From positions 62,001-126,000 of the forward strand of contig JACCFC020000009.1 of the NCBI GenBank assembly GCA_020830965.2: a stretch of DNA of 64,000 nucleotides. The letters run 5' to 3'. The first letter of the stretch is position 1, and each line of letters opens with the position of its first letter. Shown piece after piece: positions 7,932-16,173 of this stretch. The position numbers and the translations under genes were made by a program. Below the pieces are notes generated by a model. The model was given only the letters and a program-made list of their open reading frames with translations, was not told the origin of the DNA and ran no database searches. Source of the stretch: Neisseriaceae bacterium TC5R-5. Lineage in GTDB: Bacteria > Pseudomonadota > Gammaproteobacteria > Burkholderiales > Chromobacteriaceae.

Positions 7932-9386
7932 TTACCCGGCCAGCGCCAAGTCAGGTGGTCGCCGCACTACCCAACGGGTGAGCAGATCATAGGCATGGGC
8001 CAGTTGTAACACGGCCATATCACCACGCGGCTTACCGATAATCTGCATCCCCATCGGCAAACCGGCAGCATTAAAGCCTACTGGCACACTGATCACCGGC
8101 AAACCGGCCATTGTCGCCGCCAATACCACTTCCATCCAGCGGTGGTAGCTGCTCATGGTCTTGCCGGCAATCTGCTGTGGCCAGTGCTGCTCCAGCGCGA
8201 ACGGGAATACCTGTGCGCTCGGCAGCAGTAGATAGTCATAGCGTGCAAACAGGCGCAGCATTTCCCGATACCAGTCGCTGCGGGTTTGCGATGCCTGGTA
8301 GATATCCAAGGCCGATAGGGCCAGACCACCTTCTATCTCCCATTGTATTTCCGGTTTCAGCAGTGACCGTTGTGCCGGCTGACGATACGCCGCGTGTAAT
8401 TGACCGGCCAGCAGCCATTGCCGCAGGGTTTGCCAGCTCGACCATAGCCGTGCCATCTCAAAATCCGGCTGCGCCGCCTCCACCACCGCCCCCAGCTCGC
8501 TAAATGTCGACAAAGCCTGCTCACATAAGGTGAGCACACCCGCTTCGGTTGGCAAGTAACCGGCGTAATCGCCCAACCAGCCTAGGCGCACGCCGCGTAG
8601 CTCGCGTTGCAGCGGCTGCTGCAAATCTGGTAGATCAAACGATAGCGGCGCACGCGCATCGTAGCCCGCCTGAGTACGCAATAACGCCAGAATATCCGGT
8701 ACCGAGCGCCCCATCGGGCCCTCAGTAGCCAGTTGCTGACAATACAGTTCGGGCAATGGCCCCAAGGCTACCGCGCCGGTGGAGGGTCGAAAGCCGAACA
8801 CATTATTGAAAGCGGCCGGATTACGCAAAGAGCCCATCATATCGCTGCCATCGGCCACCGGCTGCATATGCAGCGCCAGCGCTACTGCCGCGCCGCCACT
8901 GCTGCCACCGGCGCACAGTGTCGGAACATAAGCGTTAGCGGTGGCACCAAACACCGGGTTATAGGTTTGCGAGCCGGCGCCAAACTCGGGGGTATTACTC
9001 TTGCCGATAATGATGGCGCCGGCTTTCTTCAGGCGCGCTACCGCCAGCGCGTCGTGGGCTGGCCGATAATCGGCAAATAGCGGCGAGCCCATGGAGGTGA
9101 TAATGCCCGCCGTGGCTGCCAAATCCTTCACCGCCTGCGGAAAACCATGCATCCAACCGCCATCCTCGCCGCGCGCCAATTGCTGGTCACACTGCTGCGC
9201 CTGCTGCAGTAATAGCTCCACCGGCTGCAAGGACACCAGCGCATTCACCTGCGGATTACAGCGCTCAATCTGCGCGAGATAAGCCTGCATCACCTCGACA
9301 CACGACCAGTGCCGTGCATGAATCGCCGCCGATAGCTCTAAAGCCCCTAAGCCGACAATCTGTTTGCTGCTTGCTGCTGATAGCAT
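7932..9386 (-). CDS. Amidase-signature hydrolase embedded in the malonate operon
   Basis: A 484-residue amidase-signature enzyme. The catalytic Ser-cisSer-Lys set is visible: Lys87 in AVKDLAA, Ser162/163 in AGGSSGGAA, and nucleophile Ser186 in GSDMMGSLRNPA. It hydrolyses an amide bond, but the substrate cannot be read from sequence. It is separated by one base from the MFS gene before it and by none from mdcG after it, and GGGGGA precedes its ATG. Known malonamidase E2 has this fold, so malonamate or another malonyl amide yielding malonate is the leading guess. A general amidase that has been captured by the operon is the alternative. Confidence 0.82.
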   Translation of the reverse strand: MLSAASSKQIVGLGALELSAAIHARHWSCVEVMQAYLAQIERCNPQVNALVSLQPVELLLQQAQQCDQQLARGEDGGWMHGFPQAVKDLAATAGIITSMGSPLFADYRPAHDALAVARLKKAGAIIIGKSNTPEFGAGSQTYNPVFGATANAYVPTLCAGGSSGGAAVALALHMQPVADGSDMMGSLRNPAAFNNVFGFRPSTGAVALGPLPELYCQQLATEGPMGRSVPDILALLRTQAGYDARAPLSFDLPDLQQPLQRELRGVRLGWLGDYAGYLPTEAGVLTLCEQALSTFSELGAVVEAAQPDFEMARLWSSWQTLRQWLLAGQLHAAYRQPAQRSLLKPEIQWEIEGGLALSALDIYQASQTRSDWYREMLRLFARYDYLLLPSAQVFPFALEQHWPQQIAGKTMSSYHRWMEVVLAATMAGLPVISVPVGFNAAGLPMGMQIIGKPRGDMAVLQLAHAYDLLTRWVVRRPPDLALAG

Positions 9387-9387
9387 T

Positions 9388-10704
9388 TTATTCCCCCTTT
9401 TCCAGAACGAGCCTCGACGGCGCCCGCGAGCGCACCGGCGTGGATTCTTCGCGCAAACACCAGCAGGCGATCACACCCAAGCCCACACACAGCATCAGAT
9501 AAAAAGCCGGCGCCAGTGAAGAAGCCGTGGTCTGGCTTAGCCACAACACAATCAAGGGCGCAAAGCCGCCAAACAGCATCACGCCCAGATTGTAAGAAAT
9601 CGACATAGCGGTAGAGCGCACCCGGGTGGAGAACTGCTCGGCAAAGATGGCAGGCAGCGGGCCGGCAGCCATGCCCTGCAAAGCACACAAAATCAGTTGC
9701 ACCACCAGAAAGCGCTCAATACTGGGTGCGCTGCTCAACCACCAGAACAACGGGTACACCAGCAACAGCAAGCTGCCCAACGAGTACAGCACAATGCTGC
9801 GACGACTGACATAGTCGGACAACCAACCAGACAAAGGGGTAATCACCGTCAGCAAGGACACCGCCGCAATCTGCACACTGAAAGTTTGCTCCAAGGGCAG
9901 CGAAAACTGGCGGCTGGCATAACCCGGCATATTCACCAGTACCACATAAAACAAGGCGGTGCCCGGCACAATCAGCGCCGCCGTCAGCAGCATGCCGCGC
10001 CAATGCGCGCGCAAGTCCTGACCCATACCCTGCTTGGGCTGGCCTTGTTTCACGGCGACAAACTCATCGGTTTCATGCATATAGCGCCGCACCCACATTC
10101 CCACCGGGCCAATCAGCAGGCCTATTGCAAATGGCAAGCGCCAGGCCCAGCTCTCCAATTGCTCAACGGTAAAGCTATAAGTCACCAGCGCCCCCATCAC
10201 CGAGCCCCCCAGCACCGCAGCATACTGCCCAAAAAACTGCCAGGAGCCATAGAAGCCACGCCGTCCCGGCGGCGCACTTTCCACCAGAAACGCCGTCGAG
10301 CTGGCAAACTCACCGCCGCTGGAAAAGCCCTGCAGCAAACGTGCCAGCAGCATGATGGCCGGTGCCGCCACCCCGATCACGGCATAAGGCGGGGCCAGCG
10401 TAATCATCAGCACCGCCAGCGTCATCAAGCCCATGATGAGCTGCAAGGCAGCCTTACGGCCCTTACGGTCCGCATACAGTCCCAACAGCACCCCACCGAT
10501 CGGCCGCATCACGAAACCGGCACCAAAGGTAGCCGTAGTCAGCAGCAAAGACACATAGCCATCGCCATGCGCCGGGAAAAACAGCTTGGCAATCACACCG
10601 GTCATAAAACCGTACACGATAAAGTCGTACCACTCCAAAGCATTACCGATGGTGGCCGCTACCACCTGACGGGTACGGGAGGGCATTGCGACACGCTGAT
10701 TCAT
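9388..10704 (-). CDS. MFS transporter, MHS (proline/betaine/citrate-like) family
   Basis: A 438-residue inner-membrane carrier with about 12 hydrophobic segments. The opening ATIGNALEWYDFIVYGF and the later FSSGGEFASSTAFLVESAPPGRRGFYGSWQ are hallmarks of the metabolite:H+ symporter subfamily. AGGAG lies 7 bases from the ATG. It lies between madM and the amidase in the same direction, with one base to the amidase, so it probably imports the amidase substrate or a related carboxylate. A close relative is encoded at 14863-16143. Confidence 0.85.
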   Translation of the reverse strand: MNQRVAMPSRTRQVVAATIGNALEWYDFIVYGFMTGVIAKLFFPAHGDGYVSLLLTTATFGAGFVMRPIGGVLLGLYADRKGRKAALQLIMGLMTLAVLMITLAPPYAVIGVAAPAIMLLARLLQGFSSGGEFASSTAFLVESAPPGRRGFYGSWQFFGQYAAVLGGSVMGALVTYSFTVEQLESWAWRLPFAIGLLIGPVGMWVRRYMHETDEFVAVKQGQPKQGMGQDLRAHWRGMLLTAALIVPGTALFYVVLVNMPGYASRQFSLPLEQTFSVQIAAVSLLTVITPLSGWLSDYVSRRSIVLYSLGSLLLLVYPLFWWLSSAPSIERFLVVQLILCALQGMAAGPLPAIFAEQFSTRVRSTAMSISYNLGVMLFGGFAPLIVLWLSQTTASSLAPAFYLMLCVGLGVIACWCLREESTPVRSRAPSRLVLEKGE

Positions 10705-10740
10705 AGCGAAACTCCTTGCTTGGGTAAGGGCAAAACACGC

Positions 10741-11505
10741 TCAGGCTACTAAGGCACGCGTCGCCAGAAACAATACCGACGGCGCCAGCAGACAGCCCAG
10801 ACCGGTATAAAAGGTTGCCGTCATCGCCCCATACGGCACCAGCTTGGGGTCGGTAGCAGCCAAACCACCGCATACCCCACTGGTCGTCCCCATCAGGCCG
10901 CCAAAAATCATCGCCGTGCGCGGATTGTTCAGGCCGATATAGGGGGCAGCAAATGGCGTGGCTACCATCACCAGAATCGACTTGATCAAACCTGCCGCAA
11001 TACTCAAGGCCACCACATCCGAAGAGGCACCAATCGCGGCACCAGTCACCGGGCCGACAATATAGGTCACCGCCCCGGCGCCTATGGTGGTCATGCTCAC
11101 CGCATCGTCATAGCCAAAAGCTACCGCCACCAAGGCCCCTACCACAAAGGACACCACCACCCCCAACAGCAGCGCAATACCGCCACTCAGCCCGGCCTGA
11201 CGGATCTCCTTCATCTCCACCCCGAACGCGGTAGCGGTAATGGCAAAATCGCGCAGCATCGCGCCCCCCAGTAAGCCAATGCCCGCCAATAAAGGCACAT
11301 CGGCCACGCCCTTGCTGCCGCCCGTCCATTTGCCACACACATAGGCCAGCACCAAACCGAGCAGGATAGCCAGCGCTGAGCCATGAATACGCCCGGCGGT
11401 CAGCCGCGCCGACAGACGATAGGACACAAACAGCGTCAGACCAATCAGCGCAAACGCGGTCAACAGGCCATTCTTGACGACGACTTCATCCAGTAATGTC
11501 AGCAT
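10741..11505 (-). CDS. madM: Malonate transporter subunit MadM
   Basis: A 254-residue very hydrophobic protein with about eight membrane segments. It matches MadM, the larger subunit of the two-component sodium-dependent malonate carrier known from Malonomonas and present in many mdc loci. Characteristic stretches are MLRDFAITATAFGVEMKEI and TTIGAGAVTYIVGPVTGAAIG. It follows madL by two bases, with GGGAG ahead of the ATG. MadL and MadM are required together for malonate uptake in characterised systems. Confidence 0.9.
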   Translation of the reverse strand: MLTLLDEVVVKNGLLTAFALIGLTLFVSYRLSARLTAGRIHGSALAILLGLVLAYVCGKWTGGSKGVADVPLLAGIGLLGGAMLRDFAITATAFGVEMKEIRQAGLSGGIALLLGVVVSFVVGALVAVAFGYDDAVSMTTIGAGAVTYIVGPVTGAAIGASSDVVALSIAAGLIKSILVMVATPFAAPYIGLNNPRTAMIFGGLMGTTSGVCGGLAATDPKLVPYGAMTATFYTGLGCLLAPSVLFLATRALVA

Positions 11506-11507
11506 GC

Positions 11508-11888
11508 TCAGGCTCCCTTCATGACAATGGTCGGCGCACGGCCCAACCTATCCAGCACGGGAATCAGCGCACCACACACCAGCACAGCCAGCACCCCGGC
11601 CAATACTGCCGCCGGCCCGCCTTTAACGGCAGCCACCACATTCTGCTGTGCCGCCATCGCCACCACGATGGGAATATAAATAGCACTCCAAAAGCTGATA
11701 CCCTGCTCGGTGATAACCGGCAAAGCACCACGTCGGCGTAGCCAGTCGCTGACCAACATCAGCAGCAGCATCGCAAAACCCACTCCGCCCACATTGGCTT
11801 TTACCCCAATCAACACCCCCAGGGCTTCACCCAATAACAAACCAAGCAACACACAGGCGGCTAATACCGCCGTTCCATAAATCACCAT
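11508..11888 (-). CDS. madL: Malonate transporter subunit MadL
   Basis: A 126-residue membrane protein with about four hydrophobic segments, the small partner of MadM. Segments such as VLLGLLLGEALGVLIGVKAN and GGVGFAMLLLMLVSDWL fit the family. AAGGAG lies in front of the ATG. It is the first mad gene after mdcE, from which it is separated by about 190 bases that hold a copy of the dispersed repeat. Confidence 0.9.
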   Translation of the reverse strand: MVIYGTAVLAACVLLGLLLGEALGVLIGVKANVGGVGFAMLLLMLVSDWLRRRGALPVITEQGISFWSAIYIPIVVAMAAQQNVVAAVKGGPAAVLAGVLAVLVCGALIPVLDRLGRAPTIVMKGA

Positions 11889-11993
11889 CTCTTCTCCTTT
11901 GCCCTTGCTTGACTAAACGCCACGCATTGCCCGTATCCCGAGTCTTAATCCATGGCGATGGTTGTATCTGCTCCTCATGACTGCTAGCCACTA

Positions 11994-12068
11994 AGAGCCG
12001 CTAACAAGAGTCCTGATCCAGCGTTGCGCCTTGATCCAGGAGCCCTTCGCGGCTTTGCTAGCGGCTTT
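11994..12068 (-). repeat. Dispersed inverted-repeat element, copy 3, inverted and internally shortened
   Basis: It reads AGAGCCGCTAACAA at the left and TTTGCTAGCGGCTT at the right. Compared with the reverse complement of copy 2 it keeps CCTGATCC, GCGTTGCGCC, CAGGAGCCC and both ends, but lacks the central GTACC-rich part. At about 75 bases it can fold into a near-complete hairpin. It lies between mdcE and madL inside what would be one transcript. Confidence 0.7.
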
Positions 12069-12079
12069 AAGCACTACAT

Positions 12080-12889
12080 TCAGCCTGCCTCCGCCCTCCA
12101 TTGCTCGCGCAAGCGCGCCCTAACCTGCTGCGCTGCCTGCGATACCCCAGAACCACGCCGCGTTGCCACCGGCTGCGCCCGCACTTCTTGTAAAGCGGCC
12201 TGCAAAGCCTGTTGCACCCGCTGCACATCCGCCGCGTCAGGAGCCGTCGCCGAGCTGACTGACAATAAGCGCCATAACAAACCTAGTTCGGCATAGGCGC
12301 GGATATCGTAGGCCATTGGCAAGATACTGGCCGCCAGCGTTTCCAGTTGCTCCAGTGAACGCATAGTCACCCGCGCCGCTGCCGCCTTACCCATCGCCTG
12401 CGTCATCACCCCGGCCTCATCCAGCGCCAATAAACGATGCGCCTGATAACCATGCGCCAAAAACGCACCCGACATCGCCTGTCCCACCAAGAGACCCAGC
12501 ACCGGATGTCCGGCCAGGCGCGCGCTGGCATAGGCGTCCACAGCGGCCGCCAGTGCCAGGTGAATACCATACGCCTCCTCGCGGCGCCCATACGCCTGGC
12601 TGGGAACATCAATCAGCGCCACCAGCGCCCGTTTATGCTCACGATCAGCATCTGCCGTGATGGCATCCTGCACCGCTTGCGCCAGGTTCCAGCCCTGCTC
12701 CAGCCCCACCTCGCCATGACGCGCGCGAACAAAGCGTTGCGCCGCATCCGGCACCACCGCCAGATAGCGCGCCGGGTAGGCACCCAACACCCCATCCGCT
12801 ACCACAATCGCCGCGCCATAGTGCTGCCAGTCTTGCGGACACAGTGCGTGCAACCAGCGCTCTGCTCTGTTTTCAGCTATCTGACTCAT
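12080..12889 (-). CDS. mdcE: Malonate decarboxylase gamma subunit MdcE
   Basis: A 269-residue crotonase-fold subunit. With MdcD it forms the malonyl-S-ACP decarboxylase part of the enzyme. Typical stretches are YGAAIVVADGVLGAYPARYLAVVPD, HKRALVALIDVPSQAYGRREEAYGIH, and GQAMSGAFLAHGYQAHRLLAL. The ATG at 12889 was preferred over one at 12904 because GGGAGG lies only four bases ahead of it. In usual mdc operons mdcE directly follows mdcD. Here the two are about 4.7 kb apart, with an M20 hydrolase, an MFS carrier and a divergent permease between them, so a second promoter must exist at about 12890-13010. Confidence 0.9.
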   Translation of the reverse strand: MSQIAENRAERWLHALCPQDWQHYGAAIVVADGVLGAYPARYLAVVPDAAQRFVRARHGEVGLEQGWNLAQAVQDAITADADREHKRALVALIDVPSQAYGRREEAYGIHLALAAAVDAYASARLAGHPVLGLLVGQAMSGAFLAHGYQAHRLLALDEAGVMTQAMGKAAAARVTMRSLEQLETLAASILPMAYDIRAYAELGLLWRLLSVSSATAPDAADVQRVQQALQAALQEVRAQPVATRRGSGVSQAAQQVRARLREQWRAEAG

Positions 12890-13151
12890 CCAACCCTCCC
12901 GCATGAAATGAGAAACATTGATTATTAAAATTTTGAATAAATCAAAGTAAACAATTCAAATAAATGCTTGTGCGATGCGATCAACGCATGCCAATATTTA
13001 TCTGCAATAGTGCAATAAAACAGACCACAAGCCTTCATTGTGGCGAAAAAAAATGTTTGCCAGGCAGAAACGCATTGCTCTTACCCCCTAGGTAACTGGC
13101 TGAGCTTCATGTCGCTTTCTGCCTATTCAATAACTATTCAGGAGAAACCTT
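12890..13151. promoter_or_regulatory. AT-rich divergent promoter region between mdcE and the APC permease
   Basis: This stretch of about 260 bases separates two genes that are read away from each other, so it should hold promoters in both directions. The part nearest mdcE is very AT-rich. It contains TTGATT at about 12918 facing AATCAA at about 12937 and, further on, ATGCG-ATCAA-CGCAT. AGGAG sits ahead of the permease ATG. No exact promoter is assigned. Confidence 0.4.
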
Positions 13152-14786
13152 ATGCCAGGCCAAGGCAATACTCAGGGCCAGCTAACGCTGGACGGCCTTC
13201 CTCTGCAAACGCCCAACACCAGCGGTGAAGGGCACTTCAAGCAACAACTGTCACTCACAGATCTGACCTTTATCGGCCTAGGTGCTATTTTTGGTTCCGG
13301 CTGGCTGTTCGCCGCCAGCCATGTTTCTGCCATTGCCGGGCCTGCCGGTATTTTTTCCTGGTTGCTCGGCGGTTTTGCCGTGCTGCTGCTGGGTATTGTC
13401 TATTGCGAATTGGGCGCTGCCTTGCCAAGAGCGGGTGGTGTGGTGCGCTATCCGGTGTTTTCGCATGGGCCTTTACTCGGTTACTTGATGGGCTTTGTCA
13501 CACTGATTGCTTTTTCCAGCCTGATTGCCATCGAGGTGGTTGCGGCACGCCAATATGCGGCGGCGTGGTTCCCCAGCTTGACCGAAGCTGGCAGCAGCAA
13601 TCCCACCACTATTGGCTGGTTGTTACAATTCGCACTGCTCTGCCTGTTTTTTGGCCTCAACTACTACAGCGTGCGTACCTTTGCCCGTGCCAACAATTTA
13701 ATCAGCATCTTCAAATTCATTGTGCCGTTGGCGGTGATTGTGGTGCTGTTTACCTTCTTTAATCCACAAAACCTGACCACCCAAGGCTTTGCACCATTCG
13801 GGCTTTCTGGCGTCGAAATGGCGGTCTCCGCTGGCGGAGTGATTTTTGCCTATCTCGGCCTCACCCCCATCATCTCGGTAGCCAGCGAGGTACGTAATCC
13901 GCAGCGCACCATCCCGATTGCCCTGATTTTGTCGGTGCTGCTTTCCACCTTGATTTATGTGCTGTTACAACTGGCCTTCATCGGCAGCATTCCAATTGAG
14001 ATGCTGGCCAATGGCTGGCAAGGTATCAGCCAGGCTTTTTCACTACCCTATCGCGATATCGCGCTGGCGCTGGGCGTGGGCTGGCTGGCTTATATGGTGG
14101 TTGCCGATGCCGTCATTTCTCCTAGCGGCTGCGGCAATATCTATATGAATGCCACCCCACGTGTGATTTATGCCTGGGCCCGTACCGGCACTTTTTTCAA
14201 TGTATTCACCCGTATCGATTCCGGCTCAGGCATTCCCCGCCCTGCCTTATGGCTCACCTTGGCGCTATCGGTGTTCTGGACACTGCCCTTCCCATCGTGG
14301 GAGGTCCTGATCAACGTCGTCTCCGCCGCCTTGGTACTCAGCTATGCCATTGCACCGGTTTCTGTGGCCGCGCTGCGACGTAATGCGCCGGACATGCCCC
14401 GCCCGTTCCGGGTACGTTGTTTCGCCCTGCTTGGCCCGCTGTCCTTTATCATTGCCGCCCTGATTGTGTATTGGTCCGGCTGGCGCACCGTGTCATGGCT
14501 GCTGGGTCTGCAAATCGTGATGTTCTTCGTCTACATCGCGTTTGGGCGTATGGTGCCGACCCAGCATCTGAGCCTGATGCAACAAGTTAAATCCTCTTTG
14601 TGGTTGATTGCCTTTTATGCACTGATTATCGTGCTCTCCTACCTGGGCAGCTTTGGTGGTAGCGGCATCTTGAAGCATCCGTATGACACCCTGGTCGTCG
14701 CCATCAGCACACTGGGCATTTACTACTGGGGTGCGCGTACCGGGGTACCGGCAGCGCAGCTACGTCTGGAGGAGGACGACGAGTAA
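13152..14786 (+). CDS. APC-family amino acid/organic acid permease
   Basis: A 544-residue inner-membrane permease with about 12-14 hydrophobic segments after a polar N-terminus of about 35 residues. LTFIGLGAIFGSGWLFAA is the APC first-helix motif, followed by YCELGAALPRAGG. The overall form resembles aspartate/proton symporter-like members such as YveA. AGGAG lies 8 bases from the ATG. It is the only rightward gene in the malonate region and is closed by a strong terminator. Its insertion splits the mdc genes into two units. Substrate unknown; an amino acid released from a malonyl conjugate is one possibility. Confidence 0.83.
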   Translation: MPGQGNTQGQLTLDGLPLQTPNTSGEGHFKQQLSLTDLTFIGLGAIFGSGWLFAASHVSAIAGPAGIFSWLLGGFAVLLLGIVYCELGAALPRAGGVVRYPVFSHGPLLGYLMGFVTLIAFSSLIAIEVVAARQYAAAWFPSLTEAGSSNPTTIGWLLQFALLCLFFGLNYYSVRTFARANNLISIFKFIVPLAVIVVLFTFFNPQNLTTQGFAPFGLSGVEMAVSAGGVIFAYLGLTPIISVASEVRNPQRTIPIALILSVLLSTLIYVLLQLAFIGSIPIEMLANGWQGISQAFSLPYRDIALALGVGWLAYMVVADAVISPSGCGNIYMNATPRVIYAWARTGTFFNVFTRIDSGSGIPRPALWLTLALSVFWTLPFPSWEVLINVVSAALVLSYAIAPVSVAALRRNAPDMPRPFRVRCFALLGPLSFIIAALIVYWSGWRTVSWLLGLQIVMFFVYIAFGRMVPTQHLSLMQQVKSSLWLIAFYALIIVLSYLGSFGGSGILKHPYDTLVVAISTLGIYYWGARTGVPAAQLRLEEDDE

Positions 14787-14824
14787 GCGCCGCTAACGAC
14801 TACACCAAACGGATTCCACCCCAA

Positions 14825-14857
14825 GCCACACAGCGCACAGCGCTGGTGGCTTTTTTT
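14825..14857 (+). terminator. Rho-independent terminator of the APC permease gene
   Basis: The stem GCCAC-(A)-CAGCGC pairs with GCGCTG-GTGGC around a three-base loop, with one bulged A, and is followed by seven T. It begins 38 bases after the stop codon. There is no T tract on the other strand, so it serves the rightward gene. Confidence 0.85.
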
Positions 14858-14862
14858 ACTCA

Positions 14863-16143
14863 CTAACGATGTTGCCGTGCCGCCACATACACCGCACTCA
14901 GACTGATGATGCTCAGCACAATCAGGTAATAACTTGGAGCCAGATCACTACCGGTTTTCTGGATCAGCAAGGTACAGATCATCGGGGCAAAGCCACCAAA
15001 TACCGTCACCGCCACGTTGTAACTGAGTGACATGCCCGTGGCGCGAGTGGAGGCTGGAAACAGATCAGCCATCATCGATGGCAGCGCGGCGAAGTACACC
15101 GACTTCAACACTGCCAGCCAGATCACAAACAGTAGTAAATAATTGGCAGTAGGATGCTGTACCAGCAGATAAAAACCGGGATAGACCGAAACCAATAACA
15201 GCAGCAAAGCGCCTTTCATCAAGGGGATGCGCCCCACTTTTTCTGCCCACAAACCCGCCAGCGGCGTCAGCACCGCCAGAATAATGCCGCCTACCAGTGT
15301 GGATAGATACGCCCCGCTACCGGCCAATTTCAGGGTTTTAGTTGCATAGGTGGGGATGTAATTGAGCATGTAATTGACGGCAGTGGAGATCACCATCAGG
15401 CCCGTGGCGGTAAAAAACCAGGCTTTTTGGTGACGGGCAATTTCCGCCACCGGGGAGGCCAGCACTGGCTCTGCATTAAAGCTGGGCGACTCATGCAGAT
15501 GACGGCGGATATACAAACCTACCGGCCCGATCAGCAAGCCAAAAAAGAAGGGAATACGCCAGCCCCAATCCTGAATCTGCTGCTCCGGCATCCACAGCGT
15601 TAGCCCGACGCCAAAAGCCGAGGCCATCACCGTGCTGGCGCCCTGCGTGGCAAACTGCCAGCTGGCGATAAAGGCTTTGCGCTCCGGAAAGTGCTCCACT
15701 AGGAAGGCCGTCGAGCTGCCGAATTCCCCCCCTGCCGAGAAGCCCTGAATCAGCCGCGCCAGCAGCAGCAAAATCGGTGCGGCCAAACCAATACTGGCGT
15801 AAGTCGGTAAAGTGGCAATCATCAGGCTGCCCACCATCATCAAGGCGATAGAGAGTAATAAAGAAGCCTTGCGCCCGGCCTTATCGGCATAAGCACCCAG
15901 TACAATCGCCCCTAGCGGACGAATCAGAAAAGACACGCCAAAAGTGCCAAAGGTCAGTAATAGTGAGCTGGTTTCATCGCCGACCGGGAAAAAAGCCCGC
16001 GCAATATAGCTGGCAAAAAAGGCATAGACAATGATGTCAAACCACTCCAGCGCATTACCAATACAAGTGGAAAACAGGGTTTTGTACAGACTGGGCTTGG
16101 GCGTTGTCGCCGGGTCTGCCGTTGCTAAGTTTGCTGGGTTCAT
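14863..16143 (-). CDS. MFS transporter, MHS family (second copy in the locus)
   Basis: A 426-residue 12-segment carrier with the opening FSTCIGNALEWFDIIVYAFFASYIARAFFP and the internal FSAGGEFGSSTAFLVEHFPERKAFIASWQ, as in metabolite:H+ symporters. It is clearly related to the protein at 9388-10704 but not identical. AGGAG lies ahead of the ATG. It follows the M20 hydrolase by about 30 bases and is the last gene of the mdcABCD unit, so it probably brings in the substrate of that hydrolase. Confidence 0.85.
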   Translation of the reverse strand: MNPANLATADPATTPKPSLYKTLFSTCIGNALEWFDIIVYAFFASYIARAFFPVGDETSSLLLTFGTFGVSFLIRPLGAIVLGAYADKAGRKASLLLSIALMMVGSLMIATLPTYASIGLAAPILLLLARLIQGFSAGGEFGSSTAFLVEHFPERKAFIASWQFATQGASTVMASAFGVGLTLWMPEQQIQDWGWRIPFFFGLLIGPVGLYIRRHLHESPSFNAEPVLASPVAEIARHQKAWFFTATGLMVISTAVNYMLNYIPTYATKTLKLAGSGAYLSTLVGGIILAVLTPLAGLWAEKVGRIPLMKGALLLLLVSVYPGFYLLVQHPTANYLLLFVIWLAVLKSVYFAALPSMMADLFPASTRATGMSLSYNVAVTVFGGFAPMICTLLIQKTGSDLAPSYYLIVLSIISLSAVYVAARQHR

Positions 16144-16173
16144 CTGGTTTCTCCTGATATTGCGCTTATTATT

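Noticed and set aside
14787-14800. GCCGCTAAC after the APC permease as a sixth repeat copy
   Set aside because: Only the nine-base end matches; nothing of the core follows.
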